Shown here one piece after another: positions 6,567 to 11,708 of a stretch of 11,708 nucleotides of DNA (position 1 is the first letter of the stretch; the number at the start of each line of letters is the position of its first letter). The stretch spans positions 1-11,708 of the forward strand of contig JAODNG010000097.1 in NCBI GenBank assembly GCA_025465385.1. Direction: 5' to 3'. The notes beneath the pieces are model-generated. The model was given only the letters and a program-made list of their open reading frames with translations. It was not told the origin of the DNA and searched no databases. Made by a program: the position numbers and the translations under genes. This stretch comes from Pseudonocardiales bacterium (lineage in GTDB: Bacteria > Actinomycetota > Actinomycetes > Mycobacteriales > Pseudonocardiaceae).

Positions 6567-6940
6567 GAACTCCGCTGCAGCTCGTAGTAGGGGTTGTAGA
6601 GAACCTTGCGGCCGTTCCGGACGGCGATCCGGCCTGACGCCTTGACGGTTCGTCCAGGTTCGATGCCAGGAATCCGCCGCCGCCCCATCCACACCAGGGT
6701 AATCGCCTCCGAGCCATCGAACAGCTCGGCCTCCAGAGTAGCCGCCGCCGCTCGAGGGCAGTGCTCCACGCTGCGCAGGCGGCCTAGAACGGTGACGGCC
6801 TGGCCGGAGCAGCATTCGCTTGCGCGCCGCGCACCGGCCCGCTCAACACAGCGCGACAGATCCTCGGCGTCGAGTTCGGAAGCGTCGCTCGTGAGCTTGC
6901 GGACGAGTCGCCGCCAGTAGCCAGGCGCCGCTCCGGTCAT
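6563..6940 (-). CDS. Small OB-fold nucleic-acid-binding protein
   Basis: This 125-residue protein has an N-terminal helical part (about 1-40: GYWRRLVRKLT, ELDAEDL) and an OB-fold domain at about 45-122. The OB domain ends in IEPGRTVKASGRIAVRNGRKVLYNPYYEL, typical of the tRNA_anti / RecG-wedge type. It likely corresponds to M. tuberculosis Rv2694c. Its nucleic-acid ligand is unknown. I chose ATG 6940 because GGAG lies 6 nt upstream (6947-6950) and because the family is about 120 residues long. The frame stays open to 7102, but the added residues resemble nothing I know. The TGA overlaps the start of the DUF3159 gene, so the two are coupled. Three Cys (CV, CC) in residues 30-45 are not arranged like a zinc site. 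Confidence 0.82.
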   Translation of the reverse strand: MTGAAPGYWRRLVRKLTSDASELDAEDLSRCVERAGARRASECCSGQAVTVLGRLRSVEHCPRAAAATLEAELFDGSEAITLVWMGRRRIPGIEPGRTVKASGRIAVRNGRKVLYNPYYELQRSS

Positions 6941-6993
6941 GTCGATCTCCGGACTGCGATCTCGGGGTACCTCAACGGACCCACTCGACGGCC

Positions 6994-6999
6994 AGAGTA
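6994..6999 (-). promoter_or_regulatory. Candidate -10 (TACTCT) for the OB-fold and DUF3159 genes
   Basis: TACTCT on the minus strand fits TANNNT and would give a leader of about 47 nt before ATG 6940. No matching -35 is visible. Confidence 0.25.
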
Positions 7000-7041
7000 G
7001 CCCGATCGCAACGGATTCGGCTTGACCACAGCCGATGTCGC

Positions 7042-7081
7042 CCATCTGGGATTCCCGCTTGTCAAAGGATGTCCCAGATGG
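7042..7081 (-). repeat. 10-bp perfect inverted repeat downstream of DUF3710
   Basis: Arms 7042-7051 (CCATCTGGGA) and 7072-7081 (TCCCAGATGG) are perfect inverted complements around a 20-nt spacer. The structure begins 17 nt after the DUF3710 stop. No T-tract follows, so it would be a rho-type or processing structure, or an operator, rather than a classic intrinsic terminator. The rest of the gap between DUF3710 and the OB-fold gene holds no gene. Confidence 0.6.
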
Positions 7082-7098
7082 TGTCTCAGGGTGGTCCC

Positions 7099-7770
7099 TC
7101 AACCGCCATCGGCCGCGGCGTTGACCAGCTCGGCGGTTGCCTGCTTGAGTTGCTCGCCCAGTGGTCCGGGCAGTTGCAGCGGCAAGGGGCTGCGCACCGG
7201 CAGCGCTTCAGAACCCCGGACCACCACAGTATGCCGCACCAGATCACGCAGCAGCGCGATTCGAGGCTCGGCATGCTCGGCGGTGCCCACAGCGACACCG
7301 CGAAGCATCCACCGGGGGCCGTCCACCGCCAGGAACCGCAACACCCCCTGCTCGGTCTCCGCCTCAATCTCGTCTCCCCACTCGCCGGTGACCCGCCCGA
7401 CCCGGCCACCGTCGGCCCGCAGTCTGGCCACCAGCTCGGGGGCAACCTCGCGCCACAACCCGCCGCTGCGGGGAGCCGCGAACGCGGTGATGGTGAACTG
7501 ACCGATGCCGGTGATCAAGTGCACCGCACGCACCGGACCGGCCCTGTCCACCTCGACCTGAAGTTGCGCACCATCTGGCATCGGCAACCGCAGTGAGCCG
7601 AGATCAAGCCTGATCCACCCATCATCGGGCGCCTCGTCCGCGTCGTAGGGCCCGCACCCGAGCCCCGCGCCGACCATGCCTCCAGCAACATCGTGGGGAA
7701 CTCGTTCGGGCGCCTCGACGCCACCCGGCGGCGGTGTCGGGTCCTGGGTCCTGTTACGACGTCCGAACAC
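7099..7770 (-). CDS. DUF3710 family protein
   Basis: This 223-residue, probably cytosolic protein matches the actinobacterial DUF3710 family (M. tuberculosis Rv2696c). It starts with the family-like VFGRR motif. A Pro/Glu/Asp-rich linker runs to about residue 50, and a compact domain follows with WIRLDLGSLRLPMPDGAQLQVEV, WREVAPELVARLRADGG and VTGEWGDEIEAE. The next block is RWMLRGVAVG, near residues 155-164. There are no predicted membrane segments and no known catalytic motif. GTG 7770 is preferred over GTG 7779 because AGGGAG (7781-7786) lies 10 nt before it but only 1 nt before 7779. The dut stop is 2 bp upstream, so the gene is cotranscribed with dut. The function is unknown. Confidence 0.88.
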   Translation of the reverse strand: MFGRRNRTQDPTPPPGGVEAPERVPHDVAGGMVGAGLGCGPYDADEAPDDGWIRLDLGSLRLPMPDGAQLQVEVDRAGPVRAVHLITGIGQFTITAFAAPRSGGLWREVAPELVARLRADGGRVGRVTGEWGDEIEAETEQGVLRFLAVDGPRWMLRGVAVGTAEHAEPRIALLRDLVRHTVVVRGSEALPVRSPLPLQLPGPLGEQLKQATAELVNAAADGG

Positions 7771-7772
7771 TG

Positions 7773-8255
7773 CTAACACTCTCCCTGCTGTGTGGTCCCG
7801 CCAAGCTGGCAGGTCCCCGTTGAGCCGTAACCATTGGTTCCCCGTACGGATTGCGGTAGTGCGGTCACCTCACGAAACGCGGCACGCTCAACCCGCTGTA
7901 CGACCAGTTGAGCGATCCGGTCCATCCTGCGCAGCACCGCAGGCTCGTGCAGGTCATGGTTGACCAGGCAGACCCGCAGCTCGCCCCGGTAGCCGGCGTC
8001 GATGGTCCCCGGCGAGTTGATCACCGCCAACCCCGCCTGAGCCGCCAACCCTGAACGAGGATGCACGAACGCCACATAACCACTGGGTAGCGCGATCGCG
8101 ATCCCGGTGCCCACCACAGTTCGCTCACCAGGTGGCAACACCACATCACGGGTGGTGACGAGATCGGCTCCGGCGTCGTCGATGTGTGCGTATTCGGGCA
8201 CCGGCACCTCAGGATCCAGCCGGGTCAGCAGGACTTCGAGGGGAGACGGGGACAC
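7773..8255 (-). CDS. dut: Deoxyuridine 5'-triphosphate nucleotidohydrolase (trimeric dUTPase)
   Basis: dUTPase hydrolyses dUTP to dUMP and pyrophosphate. This keeps uracil out of DNA and feeds dTMP synthesis. At 160 residues it is close to the usual trimeric type. All five motifs are present: DAGADL (27-32), HPRSGLA (65-71), NSPGTIDAGYRGE (80-92) with the catalytic D86, DRIAQLVV (112-119) and RGTNGYGSTG (138-147). Motif 5 differs from the usual RGxGGFGSTG by Asn for the first of the paired Gly and Tyr for Phe. The C-terminus ends in a Gln/Gly/Cys tail. The GTG at 8255 has no ribosome binding site and lies 8 nt after a -10-like hexamer, so it may be leaderless. DUF3710 follows in the same operon. 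Confidence 0.95.
   Translation of the reverse strand: MSPSPLEVLLTRLDPEVPVPEYAHIDDAGADLVTTRDVVLPPGERTVVGTGIAIALPSGYVAFVHPRSGLAAQAGLAVINSPGTIDAGYRGELRVCLVNHDLHEPAVLRRMDRIAQLVVQRVERAAFREVTALPQSVRGTNGYGSTGTCQLGGTTQQGEC
7781..7786 (-). promoter_or_regulatory. Ribosome binding site deciding the DUF3710 start
   Basis: AGGGAG on the minus strand lies inside the last codons of dut, 10 nt before GTG 7770. The other in-frame GTG (7779) is too close to use it. Confidence 0.5.
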
Positions 8256-8263
8256 GGCGGGCG

Positions 8264-8273
8264 AGACTACCCT
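8264..8273. promoter_or_regulatory. Overlapping divergent -10 elements for dut and DUF3093
   Basis: The minus-strand hexamer TAGTCT (8264-8269) points to dut. The plus-strand hexamer TACCCT (8268-8273) points to DUF3093. Both fit TANNNT and share the TA pair at 8268-8269. They lie 8 and 7 nt before the respective GTG codons, and neither gene has a clear ribosome binding site. Both mRNAs would be leaderless or nearly so, and polymerase could not melt both at once. Confidence 0.4.
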
Positions 8274-8280
8274 CAGTCTG

Positions 8281-8811
8281 GTGTCCGATCGTGAAGCCCC
8301 CGGCCAGCACTCGCCCGACGTCGCGCCGGTCTTCGATGAGCGTCTCGCCGTACCCCTGTGGTGGTGGCCGCTAGGTTTCGGCGTGGCGACGCTGCTGGCG
8401 GCTGAGGTCCATATGGGCTACCCGGGCGTACGCGCCTGGCTGCCATACCTGTTGACAGTGCCGCTGACCTGCGTCGTACTGTTGCGGATGGGTCGGCACC
8501 GGGTTGTGCTGCGCGGCGATGAGCTGCGGGTAGGCCCAGCGCACATCCCCGTCCGCCAGCTAGGACAGGTCCAGGTGATTCCCCCGGACGCCAAGCGGCG
8601 AGTGTTAGGTCCGGACCTGGATCCAGCAGCATTCGTGCTGCACACCGGGTGGGTCGGCCCGGTGTTGCGAGTCATACTCACCGATCCAGCCGACCCCACC
8701 CCGTACTGGGTCTTCAGCGTCCGCCACGCTCAGCAACTCGCCGCGTTGCTTAAGGCCCACACTGACGAGGTGCCCCATGGCAATGCCGGGCCACGCTCGC
8801 CTAGTCAGTAA
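8281..8811 (+). CDS. DUF3093 family membrane protein
   Basis: This 176-residue protein is predicted to have two adjacent transmembrane helices near the N-terminus (about 26-45 after the WWWP motif, and 52-68). A cytosolic domain rich in beta strands follows (RHRVVLRGDELRVGPAHIPV, VLHTGWVGPVLRVILTDP, YWVFSVRHAQQLAALL). The family is actinobacterial, with M. tuberculosis Rv2698 as the syntenic member, and its role is unknown. The cytosolic part looks like a small PH-like or bacterial-PH fold, but that is only an impression. GTG 8281 is chosen because the -10 hexamer lies 7 nt upstream and the protein length then fits. The frame is open further upstream, but there it overlaps dut. Confidence 0.82.
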   Translation: MSDREAPGQHSPDVAPVFDERLAVPLWWWPLGFGVATLLAAEVHMGYPGVRAWLPYLLTVPLTCVVLLRMGRHRVVLRGDELRVGPAHIPVRQLGQVQVIPPDAKRRVLGPDLDPAAFVLHTGWVGPVLRVILTDPADPTPYWVFSVRHAQQLAALLKAHTDEVPHGNAGPRSPSQ

Positions 8812-8835
8812 CAGGCACTGAACAGGACAGGCTGC

Positions 8836-9138
8836 TCATGCCGCGCAATCCCGGCATACCATTCGCCCGTTGCGTTGTTCGGCCAGCCTGCTGCGGTGAT
8901 GGACGAGGAAGCAGCTCGAGCAGGTGAACTCATCTGCCTGCTTGGGCAGCACTCGAACGATCAGCTCCTCGCCGGACAGGTCGGCACCGGGCAATTCGAA
9001 GTTCTCCGCGGACTCCGACTCGTCGACGTCAACCGCACCCGACTGGGCCTCGTTCCGTCTCGCCTTGAGCTCGTCTAGCGAGTCCTCGACAAGCTCATCC
9101 GCCTCGCTCCGCCGCGGAGCATCGTAGTCGGTAGCCAT
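8836..9138 (-). CDS. DUF4193 small acidic zinc-ribbon protein
   Basis: This 100-residue protein starts MATDYDAPRR. It has a very acidic central part (about 15-60), and a C-terminal zinc ribbon with Cys at 73, 76, 95 and 98 (TCSSCFLV and VCRDC). It fits the actinobacterial family DUF4193 (M. tuberculosis Rv2699c). The zinc ribbon next to an acidic arm suggests a partner of nucleic acid or RNA polymerase, but no function is established here. ATG 9138 is supported by a G-rich site (9144-9150) 5 nt upstream; the frame is open to 9192 but the extra residues do not fit. The gene converges with DUF3093, leaving 24 bp between stops. Confidence 0.9.
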   Translation of the reverse strand: MATDYDAPRRSEADELVEDSLDELKARRNEAQSGAVDVDESESAENFELPGADLSGEELIVRVLPKQADEFTCSSCFLVHHRSRLAEQRNGRMVCRDCAA

Positions 9139-9174
9139 AAATTCCCACCCCTGAGTTGTACCGGTCGCACCGCA

Positions 9175-9204
9175 GCACAAACGCACAAGCACGCTAATTT
9201 GTGC
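9175..9204. promoter_or_regulatory. GCACAAA inverted repeat over the DUF4193 promoter (operator candidate)
   Basis: GCACAAA (9175-9181) and TTTGTGC (9198-9204) are perfect inverted complements around 16 nt. A further direct copy of GCACAA lies at 9183-9188. The repeat covers the predicted -10 and start site of the DUF4193 gene, as an operator would. Confidence 0.4.
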
Positions 9205-9220
9205 CCGAGACGTCGGTCAC
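9191..9220 (-). promoter_or_regulatory. Candidate sigma-A promoter for DUF4193 (GTGACC-18-TAGCGT)
   Basis: On the minus strand GTGACC (9215-9220) matches four of six bases of the -35 consensus. An 18-bp spacer follows, then TAGCGT (9191-9196), which fits TANNNT. It predicts a start near 9184 and a leader of about 46 nt. Confidence 0.4.
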
Positions 9221-9438
9221 ACTTCGACGCTTCGAACACGGCGCTGGCACGCGCCTCAACCGTGAGCCCCTCTGCGGCGCCAGAGCGGCGAGAGACTAGC
9301 TCGCCAACCGGTGCAATGAGCGCATTTCCCCGGCGTGTCCCATCGGTTTCGCGTCAATGTCGCCGCTCGCCTCGCCGCCAACTGGGCGAACCGGACCTGG
9401 ACACGCCGTAGTGGGCTGCGCTGATCCCGCCCCACATC

Positions 9439-9444
9439 TACCCT
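9439..9444 (+). promoter_or_regulatory. Candidate -10 (TACCCT) for cei
   Basis: TACCCT fits TANNNT and predicts a start near 9451, with a leader of about 39 nt before GTG 9490. No -35 element is obvious. Confidence 0.3.
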
Positions 9445-9474
9445 CAAATGCAGGGGCTGGCCAGGTCAAGGGCC

Positions 9475-9481
9475 AGGGAGG
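9475..9481 (+). promoter_or_regulatory. Ribosome binding site deciding the cei start
   Basis: AGGGAGG lies 8 nt before GTG 9490. The in-frame ATG at 9448 falls upstream of this site, close to the predicted transcription start, and is therefore not preferred. Confidence 0.55.
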
Positions 9482-9489
9482 GCGGCGCC

Positions 9490-10173
9490 GTGGCTGCGGT
9501 GGACTCGTCAAGCGGGCGGAAGCAGGGCTACCGCACCCGCAGGCCGATGCATGCACTGCTGCTCGTGGTGATTCTCAGCGGCGTGGCTGGGCTGGTGTGG
9601 CTCAACGTGCTGCATCAGACTGAGACCGGCTGCCCACGGCCGGCAACAAGCGGTCAGCAACTCCCGACCGACGGCCTGGATGCAGTGTCGCCTGCGCCGC
9701 CACAGTTCACCCGAGTGCGAGTGCTCAACGCCAATGGCAGACTTGGCGAGGCGACCATGGTCGACGGCGCGCTAGCTCACCTGGGGTTCGCCTCCACCAG
9801 CACGCCGGCGAATGATCCGCTGCATCCCGACCTGGATCTGCGCTGCTACGGTGAGATCCGCTTCGGTGCCGCTGGACAGGCCGCGGCGCGGACGTTGAGC
9901 CTGGCGGTGCCCTGCGCCGAGCTCGTCCGCAATGTCCGACCCGACTCGGAAATCGATCTGGTGCTGGGTACCAAATTTATCGCCCTTCGACCCAACGACG
10001 CGGCCCGCACCGCCCTACTCGACTCGGCCGGCCTCGGGCAGCTCATGCAAGTTGTACCGCCCCGTGGCGGCCTGGCTTCCCAGGCCGGACCACTCCAGAC
10101 CGCCAGCACCCAGTCGACAGTTCCCGTGGTCGATCCCAGCCTCCTGCGCCGGGCGCGTCAGGTGACGTGCTGA
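9490..10173 (+). CDS. cei: Cell envelope integrity protein Cei (LytR_C domain)
   Basis: This 227-residue protein is membrane-anchored. A short basic N-terminus (RKQGYRTRR) is followed by one transmembrane helix (about 21-41), and the rest is predicted to lie outside the membrane. A LytR_C domain spans about 73-165, with RVRVLNANGRLGEA, LGFASTSTPANDP, EIRFGAAGQAAARTL and IDLVLGTKF. It matches M. tuberculosis Cei (Rv2700), which is needed for normal cell envelope integrity. Cys at 48, 119, 142 and 227 (the last residue) line up, from memory, with Cys in the mycobacterial protein and may form two disulfides. It lacks the catalytic LCP domain found in full LytR-CpsA-Psr proteins, so it probably binds rather than transfers. 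It converges with suhB, 5 bp apart. Confidence 0.9.
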   Translation: MAAVDSSSGRKQGYRTRRPMHALLLVVILSGVAGLVWLNVLHQTETGCPRPATSGQQLPTDGLDAVSPAPPQFTRVRVLNANGRLGEATMVDGALAHLGFASTSTPANDPLHPDLDLRCYGEIRFGAAGQAAARTLSLAVPCAELVRNVRPDSEIDLVLGTKFIALRPNDAARTALLDSAGLGQLMQVVPPRGGLASQAGPLQTASTQSTVPVVDPSLLRRARQVTC

Positions 10174-10178
10174 CGGCC

Positions 10179-10982
10179 TCAGACTGCGTCAGCGCCGCAC
10201 TGCACCATCAGCTCCACCAGCGAGTCAACGATCCCCGGCGTCGCCGCCACGAGGAAGTCTGATCCGTGCGGGGGCAACCGGACCACCGCGCCCGCCTCGG
10301 TCGCGATCAGCGCACCGGCCGCCCAGTCCCAACGGTGCAGGCCGTGCTCGGCGAAACCGTCCAACCATCCGGACGCGACGGAGCACAGGTCCAAGGCAGC
10401 CGATCCCCCTCGGCGCAGATCCCGGATCTTGGGCAGCATGCCCGCCACCATGGCGGCCTGCCGAGCCCGTCGCTCCGACCGGTAGGAGAAGCCGGTGCCG
10501 ATCAGCGATAGCTCCAGCTGGCTAGCCCCACTGACCCGCAGTGCGACCCCATCGCAGTGCGCCCCGCCGCCTTGCGATGCGCTCCACAGCCGACCGGCAG
10601 CGGGCTGTCCCACCGCCGCGGCCAGTGACTGCCCGTCGCGCTGGACCGCTACCGAGACCGAATACCAGGGCAGCCCGTAGAGGTAGTTCACCGTGCCGTC
10701 GATGGGGTCGACGACCCAGCACAGGCCGCCAGTCGTCGACCCCTCGCCGCCCTCCTCCTCGCCCAACACCGGCTCACCGGGCCGCCACTGCGCGAGCAGG
10801 CGCCGGGCCAACCGCTCGGCCGCCTGATCTGCGGCGGTGACCACGTCGGTATCGCTGGTCTTGGTCTGCACCTGATCGGCGCCCGCGAGCCGCATCCGTA
10901 TCACCAGGTCGCCGACCTGTTGGGTCACCGCCACGGCGGTGGCCCGCAATTGCTCGACATCGTCGGTTCGAATGCTCGACAC
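10179..10982 (-). CDS. suhB: Inositol monophosphatase family protein SuhB
   Basis: This 267-residue cytosolic Mg-dependent phosphatase is predicted to act on inositol-1-phosphate or related sugar phosphates. In actinobacteria this family feeds inositol into phosphatidylinositol and mycothiol. Metal-site motifs are GEEE (74-77), DPIDGTVNY (92-100) and WDWAAGALIATEAGA (218-232). GGSAALDLCSVASG fits the family core. It matches M. tuberculosis SuhB (Rv2701c). The start is uncertain: GTG 10982 gives the family-like length and has a weak GGATGG site 4 nt upstream. The frame stays open to 11087, past the ppgK start. Fructose-bisphosphatase or PAP phosphatase activity cannot be excluded, because these families share the motifs. 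Confidence 0.93.
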   Translation of the reverse strand: MSSIRTDDVEQLRATAVAVTQQVGDLVIRMRLAGADQVQTKTSDTDVVTAADQAAERLARRLLAQWRPGEPVLGEEEGGEGSTTGGLCWVVDPIDGTVNYLYGLPWYSVSVAVQRDGQSLAAAVGQPAAGRLWSASQGGGAHCDGVALRVSGASQLELSLIGTGFSYRSERRARQAAMVAGMLPKIRDLRRGGSAALDLCSVASGWLDGFAEHGLHRWDWAAGALIATEAGAVVRLPPHGSDFLVAATPGIVDSLVELMVQCGADAV

Positions 10983-11018
10983 CAAGCCATCCGACCACAC
11001 CTCGGCCGGGCGGTTCGG

Positions 11019-11049
11019 GCTAGGGTCAGGTCCGACCGGCGGCCCTAGC
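11019..11049. promoter_or_regulatory. GCTAGGG inverted repeat with a ppgK -10 candidate
   Basis: GCTAGGG (11019-11025) and CCCTAGC (11043-11049) are perfect inverted complements around 17 nt, in the 92-bp gap between suhB and ppgK. TAGGGT (11021-11026) inside the left arm fits TANNNT and would start ppgK transcription near 11033, giving a leader of about 42 nt. It may be an operator shared by both genes. Confidence 0.35.
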
Positions 11050-11074
11050 GGCGGGCGATCAGGAGAGGACGCGG

Positions 11075-11708
11075 ATGGCCAGAACACCCGGGTTCGGGGT
11101 GGACATCGGCGGGTCCGGCATCAAAGGATGCACGGTGGATCTGCGCAGCGGGTCGCTGGAGGAGCAGCGAGTCCGCGTTCCCACTCCTGCGCCTGCCACG
11201 CCGACCGCGGTGGCGGAGCTGGTCGCGACCATCACCGACGACTTCGGCTGGCACGGCCCGATGGGAGTCACGCTGCCCAGCGTGCTCAAGCGCGGCATCG
11301 CCCTTACCGCGGCGCACCTAGACCCGGCGTGGAAGGGCTTAGCCGCGGACAAGCTGTTCTCCGAGTACTGCCGGGTGCCAGTCGTCGTGCTCAACGACGC
11401 CGACGCGGCCGGCCTCGCCGAAATGCGGTTCGGTGCCGGCCGCGACCACGACGGAGTGGTCCTGCTGCTCACTTTCGGGACCGGCATCGGCAGCGCGCTG
11501 TTCGTCGACGGAGAGCTGGTGCCCAACACCGAACTGGGCCACCTGCAGGTCGATGGCGTCGAGGCCGAGACCCGAGCCGCCGCTGCAGCCCGGGATGACG
11601 AGGCGCTGTCGTGGCCGCACTGGGCCGCCCGGGTGTCGCGCTACCTGCAGGTACTGGAAGATTTGGTGTGGCCGGATCTGATCATTGCGGGCGGCGGGGT
11701 GAGCAAGA
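11075..11708 (+). CDS. ppgK: Polyphosphate glucokinase, N-terminal part (runs off right edge)
   Basis: PpgK is a cytosolic ROK-family kinase that phosphorylates glucose to glucose 6-phosphate with polyphosphate, often also ATP. The first 211 of about 260 residues are present. FGVDIGGSGIKG (7-18) is the phosphate 1 motif. LNDADAAGLAEMRFGAG (106-122) holds the likely catalytic D108. LLTFGTGIGSA (131-141) is the phosphate 2 motif. NTELGHLQV and WPDLIIAGGGVSK follow. It matches M. tuberculosis PpgK (Rv2702). ATG 11075 is supported by AGGAG (11061-11065) 9 nt upstream. No frameshift is seen. sigA would be expected beyond the right edge if synteny holds. Confidence 0.95.
   Translation, partial: MARTPGFGVDIGGSGIKGCTVDLRSGSLEEQRVRVPTPAPATPTAVAELVATITDDFGWHGPMGVTLPSVLKRGIALTAAHLDPAWKGLAADKLFSEYCRVPVVVLNDADAAGLAEMRFGAGRDHDGVVLLLTFGTGIGSALFVDGELVPNTELGHLQVDGVEAETRAAAAARDDEALSWPHWAARVSRYLQVLEDLVWPDLIIAGGGVSK

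Larger units (their letters stand above)
9139..9489. other. 351-bp divergent intergenic region (DUF4193 / cei)
   Basis: This is the longest gene-free stretch. At the left end are the DUF4193 ribosome binding site, its promoter candidate and the GCACAAA inverted repeat. At the right end are the cei -10 candidate and ribosome binding site. In the middle, about 9221-9438, I see no convincing gene, RNA or repeat; short open frames there lack any family feature. Confidence 0.7.

Noticed and set aside
7022..7596. Plus-strand open frames opposite DUF3710, at the place where M. tuberculosis has Rv2695
   Set aside because: They overlap the DUF3710 coding frame and their products are low in complexity; the Rv2695 counterpart seems absent here.
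8812..8835. Intrinsic terminator between convergent DUF3093 and DUF4193
   Set aside because: The 24-bp gap has no stable hairpin and no T-tract.
9199..9447. Short open frames in the DUF4193-cei gap as small genes
   Set aside because: They are Arg/Ser/Pro-rich with no ribosome binding site, conserved motif or plausible start context.

Overview
The window is GC-rich, densely coded DNA from an actinobacterium. Fourteen genes sit on both strands, and many begin with GTG. The gene content and order, as far as I recall it, match the Mycobacterium tuberculosis block from Rv2682c (dxs1) and Rv2689c through Rv2702 (ppgK), which lies just before sigA. The proteins are clear but not close relatives of the mycobacterial ones. 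A non-mycobacterial relative, for example in the Pseudonocardiales, is therefore likely, but the genus cannot be named. This is mostly a conserved core region. I see no mobile element, CRISPR array, tRNA or rRNA.

Layout. At the left edge is the N-terminal half of dxs (minus strand, first enzyme of the MEP isoprenoid pathway), with its own promoter and a 5' hairpin. Upstream of it, also on the minus strand, is an operon of a KimA-like K+ importer followed by a TrmA/RlmD-type RNA uracil-C5 methyltransferase, joined by a GTGA start/stop overlap. Divergent to the importer are two RCK/TrkA proteins (ceoB, ceoC), so the K+ transporter and its likely cytosolic gating or sensing subunits share one 108-bp control region. 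ceoC runs into a convergent DUF3159 membrane protein; the two stop codons overlap in one CTAG. The DUF3159 gene is translationally coupled to a small OB-fold gene upstream of it.

Next come dut and DUF3710 (minus strand, 2 bp apart). dut is divergent to a two-helix DUF3093 membrane protein. A DUF4193 zinc-ribbon gene and the envelope-integrity gene cei (LytR_C) diverge from a 351-bp gap, the longest non-coding stretch. suhB (inositol monophosphatase family) converges on cei and diverges from ppgK (polyphosphate glucokinase), which runs off the right edge.

Regulation. Several starts look leaderless: the kimA-like gene, dut and DUF3093 each have a TANNNT -10 hexamer 6 to 8 nt before a GTG and no convincing ribosome binding site. 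The dut and DUF3093 -10 hexamers share one TA dinucleotide. Inverted repeats lie over the DUF4193 and ppgK promoters and after DUF3710. The most system-like feature is the KimA-like importer with the CeoB/CeoC pair, a possible nucleotide-gated K+ uptake module.
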